Translations under genes and position numbers: made by a program | Shown here: positions 5,511-11,046 of the stretch, piece by piece | Position numbering within the stretch: position 1 is the first letter of the stretch | How the letters are laid out: every line of letters begins with the position of its first letter | Notes under the pieces: model-generated | Told to the model about the DNA's origin: nothing | Seen by the model: the letters and a program-made list of their open reading frames with translations, nothing else | Database searches by the model: none | Assembly (NCBI GenBank): GCA_002490525.1 | Contig: DKUE01000018.1 | Span: 1 to 11,485, forward strand | Length of the DNA: 11,485 nucleotides | DNA from: Ruminococcaceae bacterium UBA7212 | GTDB lineage: Bacteria > Bacillota > Clostridia > Oscillospirales > Acutalibacteraceae | Direction: 5' to 3'

Positions 5511-8500
5511 ATGAAAAACACAAAAAAGCGAAATCTAAAGCAACTGCCGAAACGCTGTTTCACACTGCTTTTGGCATTGCTCATTTTGCTGTCAGCAATG
5601 CCGATTGCCAGCTTTGCACTGGATTTTGGCAGTACCGGGACAGTGCAGAAAGATGGCACAATTCCCGGATTCTCGTACAATTTCAGCGGCGGCGACGGCA
5701 AAGCCCTCGGCTTACCGCACAGAAATGCACAGGGGCAATATGACCGACTTTCTGTGAACGGAAATGTAGCGTACTGCGTGGAATGCGGAGATAAAGCCAG
5801 TGTTGGACAAAATACAACGGTAACTGATTTGTCACAGTTGTTGCGTACAGCGGAAAATATGAGTACAACAGAAAAGGCAAAATACATTACCTATGCATTG
5901 ATGTATGGCTACACTGGTTCAACGAAATACGGTTACAGTGCCGATGTAGAGCGAGCTGCTACATCGGCATTTGTATGGCTGATTACGACGGGTGATGTTG
6001 CGGACAGCAGTATCAGCAACACTTGTCTGTTTGACCCATATAGTGCAAGCCTGACGGCAGCAGAGCAAAATTTCTTTAAATTTGCATTTATGTCTTCGTC
6101 CTATGAAACGATGAATCCGACATATGCTGCACAGGCGCGAGATGTTGTAGCGAAGCTGAAAGAGCAGATTTATCTGCACGAGGTAGTACCGAGTTTTATG
6201 ACAAGCTGGCAGAGTCAAGCTACTAACAAAAAAGTGACTCTTAAATACAATGCTTCAACTAAGATGTTTGAAGCTTCGCTTACGGACACAAACGGTGTAT
6301 TGCAGGATTATCAGTTCTCTATGAACGGTGTTAACTTTGCGAAATCAGGCAATACGCTGAAAATCAGCACTGCTAACCTCATTTTGACACCGACCACACT
6401 TACTGCGGAGCGTGTCAGCAATAAATATACCGCGCCCGCTGATATTGTTGCGGGCGGTTATGCAAACAACCAAAACGGATGCGTTGCTATTTCCAATCGC
6501 GACCCGATGCGAGCATATATGCAGCTTGAAACGGAAACTTTAGGCAGCGTCAAACTCATTAAAACCTCTGAAGACGACAAGGTGGACAACGTCCCGCTCC
6601 ACATCAGCGGCAATGGCGTAGAGAAAGACGTGCGCACAGGCAAAGACGGTACGATTACTGTGGAAAATCTGATTGCAGGCACCTACACTGCTACAGAAAA
6701 AGTGGACGGATTCTATGTGCCGCAGACGGCGCAGACGTTTACCATTCTCCCCGGGCAGACAACCACGGTTACTTTCAACAATGTTCTGAAACGCGGCAGT
6801 CTGATGGTTACCAAAACCGCCGAGGACGGTTTGCTTGAAGGACACAGATTCCATTTGTTCGGCACGTCCGACAGCGGATTAGAGGTCAATGCTTATGCCG
6901 TCACCGACAGCACAGGCAAGGCATATTTCAAGGATATTCTCATCGGCAGCGGCTACACGCTCGAGGAAGTCGATACGGGTATTCAGTATGTAGTGCCCGA
7001 CAGTCAAACCACGGATATTGAATGGAATACCGTTACAAACGCATCCTTTGAAAATACGCTCAAGAAATTCACCGTAACCGTCCAAAAACAGGACAGCGTT
7101 ACAGGTGAGGCACAGGGCGATGCAACATTGGCGGGCGCGGTATACGGTATCTATGACGGTGATAAGCTGGTCGATACCTATACAACCGACAGCAATGCAT
7201 CTTTTACCTCGAAAGAATATATCTGCGGCGAAAACTGGTCGCTCCGCGAGCTGATTCCTTCGGAGGGCTATCTCTTAGATGAAACTGTGCATCACATCGG
7301 TGCAGAACCCGGTAATTTCACGATTGAGCACAACCCCATTTCTATGACTGTGACGGAAAATCCGATTCTCGGGCAAATTGCCATCATTAAACACAACGAC
7401 AACGGCGATACGCAAATCGAAACGCCCGAAGTCGGGGCGGAGTTTGAAGTTTATCTGAAATCCGCAGGCGCATATTCTGCGGCAAAAGACCGCGAACGCG
7501 ACTTGCTGACAACCGATGAAAACGGATTTGCGCAAACCAAAGAAATGCCCTACGGCGTTTACACCGTACATCAGACAAAGGGCAACGAGGGTGCAGAATT
7601 CATTCCCGATTTTGACGTTGTTATCAGCGAACACGGCAATGTGTACCGCTATCTCATTAACAACGCGACCTTTGAGTCATATATCAAGATTGTCAAAAAG
7701 GATAAGGAAACAGGTAAAGTCATTCCGCTCGCTGGCGCAGGCTTCAAGCTTTACGACCCGCAGGGCAAACTCATTTCGATGTCCTTTACCTATCCAACGC
7801 CCACAACGATTGACACATTCTATACCGATACAGACGGTAAGCTTGTCACACCCGAAAAACTGCCCTACGGCAAAGGCTACAAGGCGGTTGAGGTGAAAGC
7901 GCCTTACGGCTATGTGCTCGACAGCACACCTGTGTATTTTGACATCACACCTGAAACAATGCAGGAAGACGGTGCTCTGACGGTGGTTACTGTTGAGAAA
8001 ACCGATATGCCGCAGAAAGGCACGATTGACATTACGAAGCTCGGCGAGGTATTCAGCTCTGTTGCTTTTGACGGCACATTCTATCAGCCTGTGTTCGCTT
8101 TGGCAAACAACAAGGGCGCACAGTTCCGCATTACAGCCGCTGAGGATATTGTTACACCCGACGGCACTGTACGCGCAAAGAAAGGCACGGTTGTCGATAC
8201 AATTACAATCGGTAGTAGTACAACAAAATCGAAACAGCTGTATCTCGGCAAATATTTGGTTGAAGAAATCAAAACGGCTTATGGTATGGTCTTAGATCCG
8301 ACCGTACACGAAGTGACATTGACCTATGCCGGGCAGAATGTTTCCGTAACCTCTGCGGCGATTACTATTACCAACGAACGACAGAAAGCTGTTATTGATC
8401 TTAAGAAAGTCCTTGAGCAGGACGATTTGTTCGGGTTGGGGAGAAATAACGAGCTGCAGAACGTACAGTTTGCGCTGTATGCGGCAGAACCCATCACGGC

Positions 8501-9764
8501 GGTTGACGGTTCGGTAATTCCGAAAGACGGCTTGCTGGAAATTCTCAGCTTAAACGAGGATGGCACGGCAGTCTTTAACACGGATTTGCCCGTAGATGCC
8601 AAAACCTATGTGCAGGAATACAGCACGGATGAACACTATGTTATTTCCGATACGAAATATCCTGCGACCTTCGATTATGCAGGGCAGGATACCGCCGAAG
8701 TACACATCACCGTAAACAACGGTGATGCGATTGAAAATACTTTGATTCGCGGCAATATCTTCGGCTACAAGGTGGATGATGACGGCTTTGCAGTCGGCAA
8801 CGCGCTGATGGGCTTGTTCCGTCCCGATGAAACGCTCTTTACCGAAGAAAATGCTCTGATGACCTATCTTTCCAATGAAATCGGTGCATTCGGCTTTATG
8901 GACGTTCCCTACGGCAATTATGTTGTGCGTGAAATCGAAGCACCTGACGGGTTTGTATTGAACGATACCGTTTACCCGGTGGCTATTACCGAAAATGAGC
9001 AGGTCATTGAAATTACGGTAGAGAACCGTTGGATTACGGGCAATGTACAGCTCATCAAGGCAGATGGTTTGGACAACGATATGCGCCTTTCGGGCTTCAC
9101 GTTTGAAATCTATGTGGATGTGGACGGTAACGGCGAATTTGACCCGAAAATCGACAAGCTGGTTGATACCTTAAAAGAGGAAGAAATCGGCATATACAGC
9201 CTTACAGGGCTTCGCTACAATGGCTATTTCTTACACGAAGCCGCACAGAACGGCAAAGCATATTTGCTGGATGACGGCTACTACTATTTTGAAATCCGCG
9301 AGGACGGCGAAACCGTGACGGTTTCCAATTCGGATAACGGGCTGTTTATCAATACGCCTATTCTCGGCAGCTTGGTTATTACCAAATCCGATGTGTCGGA
9401 CGGCAAGCTTATCCCGAACGTCGGTTTCTGCATCCGCAATGAACAGGGTGAAATTGTCCGCGAAGGCTACACAGATGAAAACGGTGTTGTCCGTTTTGAC
9501 GGCTTGCGTTACGGGAAATATACCTATCAGGAATTTTCGGCGGACGGTTACAAGGTGGATGACACGGAATATCCATTTGAAATTACGGAAAACGGACAGG
9601 TTGTCTCAGTCACGATGACCAATGAGCCAATTCCTGTGGAAATTCCGAAAACGGGTGATGTACTGCTGATTGGAGGTTCTTTGGCGACAACAGCGGTGCT
9701 TGTTTCCGGCGCGTGGCTTGCAATCGCAGGAAAAAACCGCAGGAAACAGAAAAACGCTCTGTAA
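5511..9764 (+). CDS. Giant LPXTG-type surface adhesin: thioester-like domain and about ten SpaA/Cna-B domains
   Basis: This 1417-aa secreted protein is predicted to be covalently wall-anchored. Residues 1-36 are a signal peptide (basic start, LLLALLILLSAM core, cleavage after ASFA). Residues about 75-200 resemble a TED/TQXA thioester domain: AYCVECG with Cys89, and ERAATSAFVWLIT where the usual TQxA(I/V)W motif is expected. The Gln position appears to be Ser152, so the thioester may not form. Ten Ig-like SpaA/Cna-B domains begin near 345, 429, 520, 622, 724, 837, 959, 1082, 1178 and 1287, many with the E-box (YVVREIEAPDGFVL, YKAVEVKAPYGYVL), a first-strand Lys and often a last-strand Asn for intramolecular isopeptide bonds. 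Domain 5 ends EKTDMPQK, with Asp near the usual Asn. Sorting signal IPKTG (1378-1382), a hydrophobic stretch and a KNRRKQK tail complete it. AAGGAG (5496-5501) fixes the start. Such proteins promote adhesion or mating contact; the specific ligand is unknown. No sortase gene is in the window. Confidence 0.9.
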   Translation: MKNTKKRNLKQLPKRCFTLLLALLILLSAMPIASFALDFGSTGTVQKDGTIPGFSYNFSGGDGKALGLPHRNAQGQYDRLSVNGNVAYCVECGDKASVGQNTTVTDLSQLLRTAENMSTTEKAKYITYALMYGYTGSTKYGYSADVERAATSAFVWLITTGDVADSSISNTCLFDPYSASLTAAEQNFFKFAFMSSSYETMNPTYAAQARDVVAKLKEQIYLHEVVPSFMTSWQSQATNKKVTLKYNASTKMFEASLTDTNGVLQDYQFSMNGVNFAKSGNTLKISTANLILTPTTLTAERVSNKYTAPADIVAGGYANNQNGCVAISNRDPMRAYMQLETETLGSVKLIKTSEDDKVDNVPLHISGNGVEKDVRTGKDGTITVENLIAGTYTATEKVDGFYVPQTAQTFTILPGQTTTVTFNNVLKRGSLMVTKTAEDGLLEGHRFHLFGTSDSGLEVNAYAVTDSTGKAYFKDILIGSGYTLEEVDTGIQYVVPDSQTTDIEWNTVTNASFENTLKKFTVTVQKQDSVTGEAQGDATLAGAVYGIYDGDKLVDTYTTDSNASFTSKEYICGENWSLRELIPSEGYLLDETVHHIGAEPGNFTIEHNPISMTVTENPILGQIAIIKHNDNGDTQIETPEVGAEFEVYLKSAGAYSAAKDRERDLLTTDENGFAQTKEMPYGVYTVHQTKGNEGAEFIPDFDVVISEHGNVYRYLINNATFESYIKIVKKDKETGKVIPLAGAGFKLYDPQGKLISMSFTYPTPTTIDTFYTDTDGKLVTPEKLPYGKGYKAVEVKAPYGYVLDSTPVYFDITPETMQEDGALTVVTVEKTDMPQKGTIDITKLGEVFSSVAFDGTFYQPVFALANNKGAQFRITAAEDIVTPDGTVRAKKGTVVDTITIGSSTTKSKQLYLGKYLVEEIKTAYGMVLDPTVHEVTLTYAGQNVSVTSAAITITNERQKAVIDLKKVLEQDDLFGLGRNNELQNVQFALYAAEPITAVDGSVIPKDGLLEILSLNEDGTAVFNTDLPVDAKTYVQEYSTDEHYVISDTKYPATFDYAGQDTAEVHITVNNGDAIENTLIRGNIFGYKVDDDGFAVGNALMGLFRPDETLFTEENALMTYLSNEIGAFGFMDVPYGNYVVREIEAPDGFVLNDTVYPVAITENEQVIEITVENRWITGNVQLIKADGLDNDMRLSGFTFEIYVDVDGNGEFDPKIDKLVDTLKEEEIGIYSLTGLRYNGYFLHEAAQNGKAYLLDDGYYYFEIREDGETVTVSNSDNGLFINTPILGSLVITKSDVSDGKLIPNVGFCIRNEQGEIVREGYTDENGVVRFDGLRYGKYTYQEFSADGYKVDDTEYPFEITENGQVVSVTMTNEPIPVEIPKTGDVLLIGGSLATTAVLVSGAWLAIAGKNRRKQKNAL

Positions 9765-9785
9765 TTAAAGCTACAGAGCGTTTTT
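9751..9785 (+). terminator. Strong terminator overlapping the adhesin stop codon
   Basis: AAAACGCTCTGTA (9751-9763) pairs perfectly with TACAGAGCGTTTT (9772-9784), a 13-bp stem with an eight-base loop and a run of five T (9781-9785). The left arm encodes the last residues and two bases of the stop codon (9762-9764). Since the arms are flanked by A and T runs it could also work in the opposite direction. Confidence 0.9.
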
Positions 9786-9812
9786 AAATTCTGCCTATAT
9801 CTTTTTATTCGA

Positions 9813-9872
9813 CCTCCTATTCCGTGCGAACGGCGGTGCAGCTGATACACCTGTGCCGCCGTTTCGCGGAGG
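9813..9872. other. Unexplained GC-rich long hairpin
   Basis: GCGAACGGCGGTGCAG (9826-9841) pairs with CTGTGCCGCCGTTTCGC (9851-9867) over 16 base pairs with one bulged T and two G-U pairs. An outer CCTCC (9813-9817) can pair with GGAGG (9868-9872), which would hide a Shine-Dalgarno-like GGAGGG. No start codon with a meaningful ORF follows, and no T run makes it a terminator. It lies between the adhesin terminator and the toxin block. It may be a structured RNA or the leader of a lost gene. Confidence 0.5.
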
Positions 9873-9881
9873 GAGAAAAAA

Positions 9882-9912
9882 CACTTTGTGACACGATGGC
9901 ACAAAGTGGAAA
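9882..9912. repeat. 31-bp repeat with palindromic core, left copy
   Basis: CACTTTGTGACAC (9882-9894) and CACAAAGTG (9900-9908) form an imperfect inverted repeat, followed by GAAA. The same 31 bases recur at 10648-10678 with three differences, all in the centre. The copies bracket the two toxin modules. It may be an operator or a recombination or insertion target. Confidence 0.75.
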
Positions 9913-9934
9913 TACGCACAGTATGTGATATTTA

Positions 9935-9963
9935 TTGACATTCTGTGCGGATTTTGGTAATAT
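9935..9963 (+). promoter_or_regulatory. Toxin promoter, module 1
   Basis: A consensus TTGACA (9935-9940), a 17-bp spacer and TAATAT (9958-9963) form a strong sigma-A-type promoter. The start is expected near G9970, the first base of the left inverted repeat. Confidence 0.85.
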
Positions 9964-9969
9964 ATCCAC

Positions 9970-10021
9970 GCAGGGTGACACCTGACACGGTAGGCGGTTA
10001 AGTCTTGCCCCTGAAAGGGGG
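9970..10021 (+). promoter_or_regulatory. Toxin mRNA leader with sequestered ribosome binding site, module 1
   Basis: This 52-nt leader is identical base for base to the leader at 10356-10407. It ends in CCCC-TGAAA-GGGG (10008-10020), a short GC hairpin that buries the Shine-Dalgarno AAAGGGGG. Hiding the ribosome binding site in the toxin mRNA is typical of type I toxins. The 5' end could also pair with the distal inverted repeat if transcription reads through the terminator. Confidence 0.75.
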
Positions 10022-10028
10022 TATGCGT

Positions 10029-10130
10029 ATGCAGTATGTTACATACGAGAATCTCTTTGCATTTTCTCTAGTAATTATCGGTATCATTGGACTGTTCATA
10101 ACAGTTCTTACGCAGAATAAAAAAGATTAG
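10029..10130 (+). CDS. Small hydrophobic toxin peptide, Hol-Tox-like (33 aa)
   Basis: The predicted 33-aa peptide starts MQYVTYENLF, has one hydrophobic helix (about residues 10-28, FAFSLVIIGIIGLFITVL) and ends in a charged QNKKD tail. This matches the small putative holin-like toxins of Firmicutes (V-T-Y-E-x-L start, single TM, Lys-rich end). ATG 10029 is seven bases from the Shine-Dalgarno; an in-frame ATG at 10023 is too close to it. The stop codon lies in the left arm of the terminator. It would insert in the membrane and depolarise the cell unless silenced by the antisense RNA encoded opposite. It supports element maintenance by post-segregational killing, if it follows the known type I pattern. 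Confidence 0.75.
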   Translation: MQYVTYENLFAFSLVIIGIIGLFITVLTQNKKD

Positions 10131-10205
10131 CCGCCCAAGCTACCAACTCAGCGGCTAATCTTTTTATCGCTACTTGGGGCTAACCGTCTACTGGTGTCAC
10201 CCTGC
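10119..10205 (-). ncRNA. Predicted antisense antitoxin RNA, module 1
   Basis: A transcript of about 87 nt is predicted from the - strand promoter at 10212-10240, starting near 10205 and ending in the U run at 10119-10124. It overlaps the last codons and terminator of the toxin mRNA. Its 5' part starts GCAGGGTGACACC like the toxin mRNA, then carries AGACGGTTAGCCCC, whose CCCC could also pair with the toxin's G-rich ribosome binding site. No ORF of note is present. Role as antitoxin is inferred from layout. Confidence 0.7.
10120..10165. terminator. Shared bidirectional terminator, module 1
   Basis: AAAAAGATTAGCCGC (10120-10134) and GCGGCTAATCTTTTT (10151-10165) form a perfect 15-bp stem around a 16-base loop. 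A run on the left and T run on the right let it end both the toxin mRNA and the antisense RNA. The two RNAs therefore carry fully complementary terminator loops, which could start pairing as in the pAD1 par system. Confidence 0.9.
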
Positions 10206-10211
10206 ATGCTT

Positions 10212-10240
10212 ATTATACAAAAAAAGTAAACAAAAGTCAA
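10212..10240 (-). promoter_or_regulatory. Antitoxin RNA promoter, module 1
   Basis: Read on the - strand: TTGACT (10240-10235), a 17-bp spacer and a perfect TATAAT (10217-10212). The better -10 box than that of the toxin promoter (TAATAT) fits an antitoxin RNA made in excess. The start is expected near 10205. Confidence 0.85.
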
Positions 10241-10320
10241 CAAGAACTATATTTCATATTCGAAAAATGACATGATTTGACACTACTTTTATCGGGAAAA
10301 CGCTCGAAAAAGTACGTTTG

Positions 10321-10349
10321 TTGACCTTTTGTGCAGTTTATGATAATAT
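10321..10349 (+). promoter_or_regulatory. Toxin promoter, module 2
   Basis: TTGACC (10321-10326), a 17-bp spacer and TAATAT (10344-10349), preceded by an extended -10 TGA (10341-10343). The start is expected near G10356. The spacer resembles that of module 1 (TGTGC and TTT in the same place), so the duplication includes the promoter. The 80 or so bases between the two modules (10241-10320) are A/T-rich and show nothing else. Confidence 0.85.
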
Positions 10350-10355
10350 ACTAAA

Positions 10356-10407
10356 GCAGGGTGACACCTGACACGGTAGGCGGTTAAGTCTTGCCCCTGA
10401 AAGGGGG
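10356..10407 (+). promoter_or_regulatory. Toxin mRNA leader with sequestered ribosome binding site, module 2
   Basis: All 52 bases are identical to the leader of module 1, including the CCCC-TGAAA-GGGG hairpin (10394-10406) over the Shine-Dalgarno AAAGGGGG (10400-10407). Confidence 0.75.
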
Positions 10408-10415
10408 CGTTGCCA

Positions 10416-10490
10416 ATGGAACAGTATGCGTTTATCATCTTAATTCTGATTTTCGCAACAGGTTACATATTGACAATAAAAAAGAAATAG
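10416..10490 (+). CDS. Very short hydrophobic toxin-like peptide (24 aa)
   Basis: ATG 10416 lies eight bases after AAAGGGGG. The 24-aa peptide MEQYAFIILILIFATGYILT plus a short Ile-Lys-Lys-Lys tail is one hydrophobic helix with a basic end. It lacks the VTYE segment of the first toxin, so it is either a divergent minimal toxin or a decaying copy. Its conserved promoter, leader, ribosome binding site and stop codon in the terminator arm argue that it is still expressed. Confidence 0.65.
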   Translation: MEQYAFIILILIFATGYILTIKKK

Positions 10491-10564
10491 CCGCCCTCGC
10501 CTAAAAGTGCAGCTATCTCTTTATGCTTTGCTTTGGGGCTAACCGTCTACTGGTGTCACCCTGT
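10478..10564 (-). ncRNA. Predicted antisense antitoxin RNA, module 2
   Basis: A transcript of about 87 nt is predicted from the - strand promoter at 10571-10598 to the U run at 10483-10478, the same length as in module 1. Its first about 32 bases match the module 1 antisense RNA apart from the first base (A for G). The 3' half differs, which would make each antitoxin specific for its own toxin mRNA. Role inferred from layout. Confidence 0.7.
10481..10522. terminator. Shared central terminator, module 2, stronger for the antisense RNA
   Basis: AAAGAAATAGCCGC (10481-10494) faces GCAGCTATCTCTTT (10509-10522). In the + strand RNA two positions are A-C mismatches (10486 and 10492 with their partners). 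In the - strand RNA the same positions become G-U pairs, so the antisense stem is fully paired and ends in a U run (10483-10478), while the sense side has only a short T run. Sense readthrough to the terminator at 10609 is plausible. Confidence 0.7.
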
Positions 10565-10570
10565 ACTTAT

Positions 10571-10598
10571 ATTATATCTCAAAACAAAAAAATGTCAA
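10571..10598 (-). promoter_or_regulatory. Antitoxin RNA promoter, module 2
   Basis: Read on the - strand: consensus TTGACA (10598-10593), a 16-bp spacer and consensus TATAAT (10576-10571). Both boxes are perfect, stronger than the facing toxin promoter. The start is expected near 10564. Confidence 0.85.
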
Positions 10599-10608
10599 CT
10601 GAAATTGC

Positions 10609-10636
10609 AAGACTCGCTTTTTGTGGGTCTTTTTTT
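10609..10636 (+). terminator. Terminator after the toxin block
   Basis: AAGACTCGC (10609-10617) pairs with GTGGGTCTT (10623-10631) around TTTTT, with two G-U pairs, and runs into seven T (10630-10636). It would catch sense transcripts that pass the weak terminator of module 2 and it shields the SpoVG gene. It resembles the two GTCT-type terminators near 4100 and 4850. Confidence 0.75.
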
Positions 10637-10647
10637 ATACCCTAAAT

Positions 10648-10678
10648 CACTTTGTGACACCGTGTCACAAAGTGGAAA
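10648..10678. repeat. 31-bp repeat with perfect 27-bp palindrome, right copy
   Basis: CACTTTGTGACAC (10648-10660) and GTGTCACAAAGTG (10662-10674) are perfect reverse complements around one base, followed by GAAA. It stands directly before the Shine-Dalgarno AAGGAG (10677-10682) of the SpoVG gene, so as DNA it could be an operator for that gene and as RNA a hairpin limiting ribosome access. The left copy is at 9882-9912. Confidence 0.8.
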
Positions 10679-10688
10679 GGAGAGAAAA

Positions 10689-11036
10689 ATGGAAATCAAA
10701 GTAAAGATTCACAGGCTATTTAATAATGATTACAGTAATATCCGTGCTACTGCCAGTATGACGCTGGATGGCGTTTTGGCGGTGCATGGGATTAAAATTA
10801 TGGCAAACAGCAAAGGCGGGATGTGGGTTGTTCTACCATCAGCTAAGGGCAAAGAAGAATATTACGATGTTGTACATCCGTTAACTGCGGAGCTGCGGAA
10901 ACAAATCAATTCTGCTGTTTTGAGCGAATTTAAGCGGGTACGGGAGTCAGGTGTGGATGTTCTACCCGATTCCGCACGTGAAACAGAGCATACGTTGTTT
11001 GATGAGGATTTTTTACCGTCTTCAAAGACGGAATAG
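10689..11036 (+). CDS. spoVG: SpoVG-family protein
   Basis: This 115-aa protein matches SpoVG: IKVKIHRLFNNDYSNIRATA, SMTLDGVLAVHGIKIMANSKGG, WVVLPSAKG, YYDVVHPLTAELRKQINSAVL. SpoVG is a small nucleic-acid-binding regulator (cell division and sporulation in Bacillus, virulence genes in Staphylococcus and Listeria). The core covers residues 1-80 and a poorly conserved acidic tail follows. Copies on clostridial mobile elements are common and their role there is not established. ATG 10689 follows AAGGAG (10677-10682). The gene sits behind a perfect palindrome and a terminator, so it may have its own control, but no clear promoter was found between them. The next gene starts ten bases after its stop, so the two are probably co-transcribed. 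Confidence 0.9.
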   Translation: MEIKVKIHRLFNNDYSNIRATASMTLDGVLAVHGIKIMANSKGGMWVVLPSAKGKEEYYDVVHPLTAELRKQINSAVLSEFKRVRESGVDVLPDSARETEHTLFDEDFLPSSKTE

Positions 11037-11046
11037 GAGAATGTAA

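Larger units (their letters stand above)
9970..10205. repeat. Type I toxin-antitoxin module 1 bounded by inverted repeats
   Basis: The unit is bounded by GCAGGGTGACACC (9970-9982) and its exact reverse complement GGTGTCACCCTGC (10193-10205). Inside these, GTAGGCGGTTA (9990-10000) faces TAACCGTCTAC (10181-10191), complementary apart from one mismatch. Both predicted transcription starts lie at the outer ends, so sense and antisense RNAs start with nearly the same sequence. The unit is laid out like module 2 (10356-10564). No target-site duplication flanks it. Confidence 0.8.
10356..10564. repeat. Type I toxin-antitoxin module 2 bounded by inverted repeats
   Basis: The unit is bounded by GCAGGGTGACACC (10356-10368) and GGTGTCACCCTG (10552-10563). 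The right end shares 31 identical bases (10533-10563) with module 1 (10174-10204) and the left end 52. The middle, with the peptide and terminator, has diverged. It is thus a duplicated module with conserved ends and a variable core. Confidence 0.8.

Noticed and set aside
5507..9919. Several open frames of 60-126 codons on the - strand opposite the adhesin
   Set aside because: They have no ribosome binding sites or family resemblance and mirror the codon bias of the adhesin gene.
9888..9938. Small ORF from GTG 9888 after GGAGGG
   Set aside because: It is only 16 codons, is composed mostly of the palindromic repeat and the toxin promoter, and its spacing to the GGAGGG is too long.
9970..10564. 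Pair of MITEs or IS remnants, because of terminal inverted repeats
   Set aside because: There is no target-site duplication, and promoters on both ends, leaders and terminators explain the repeats better.
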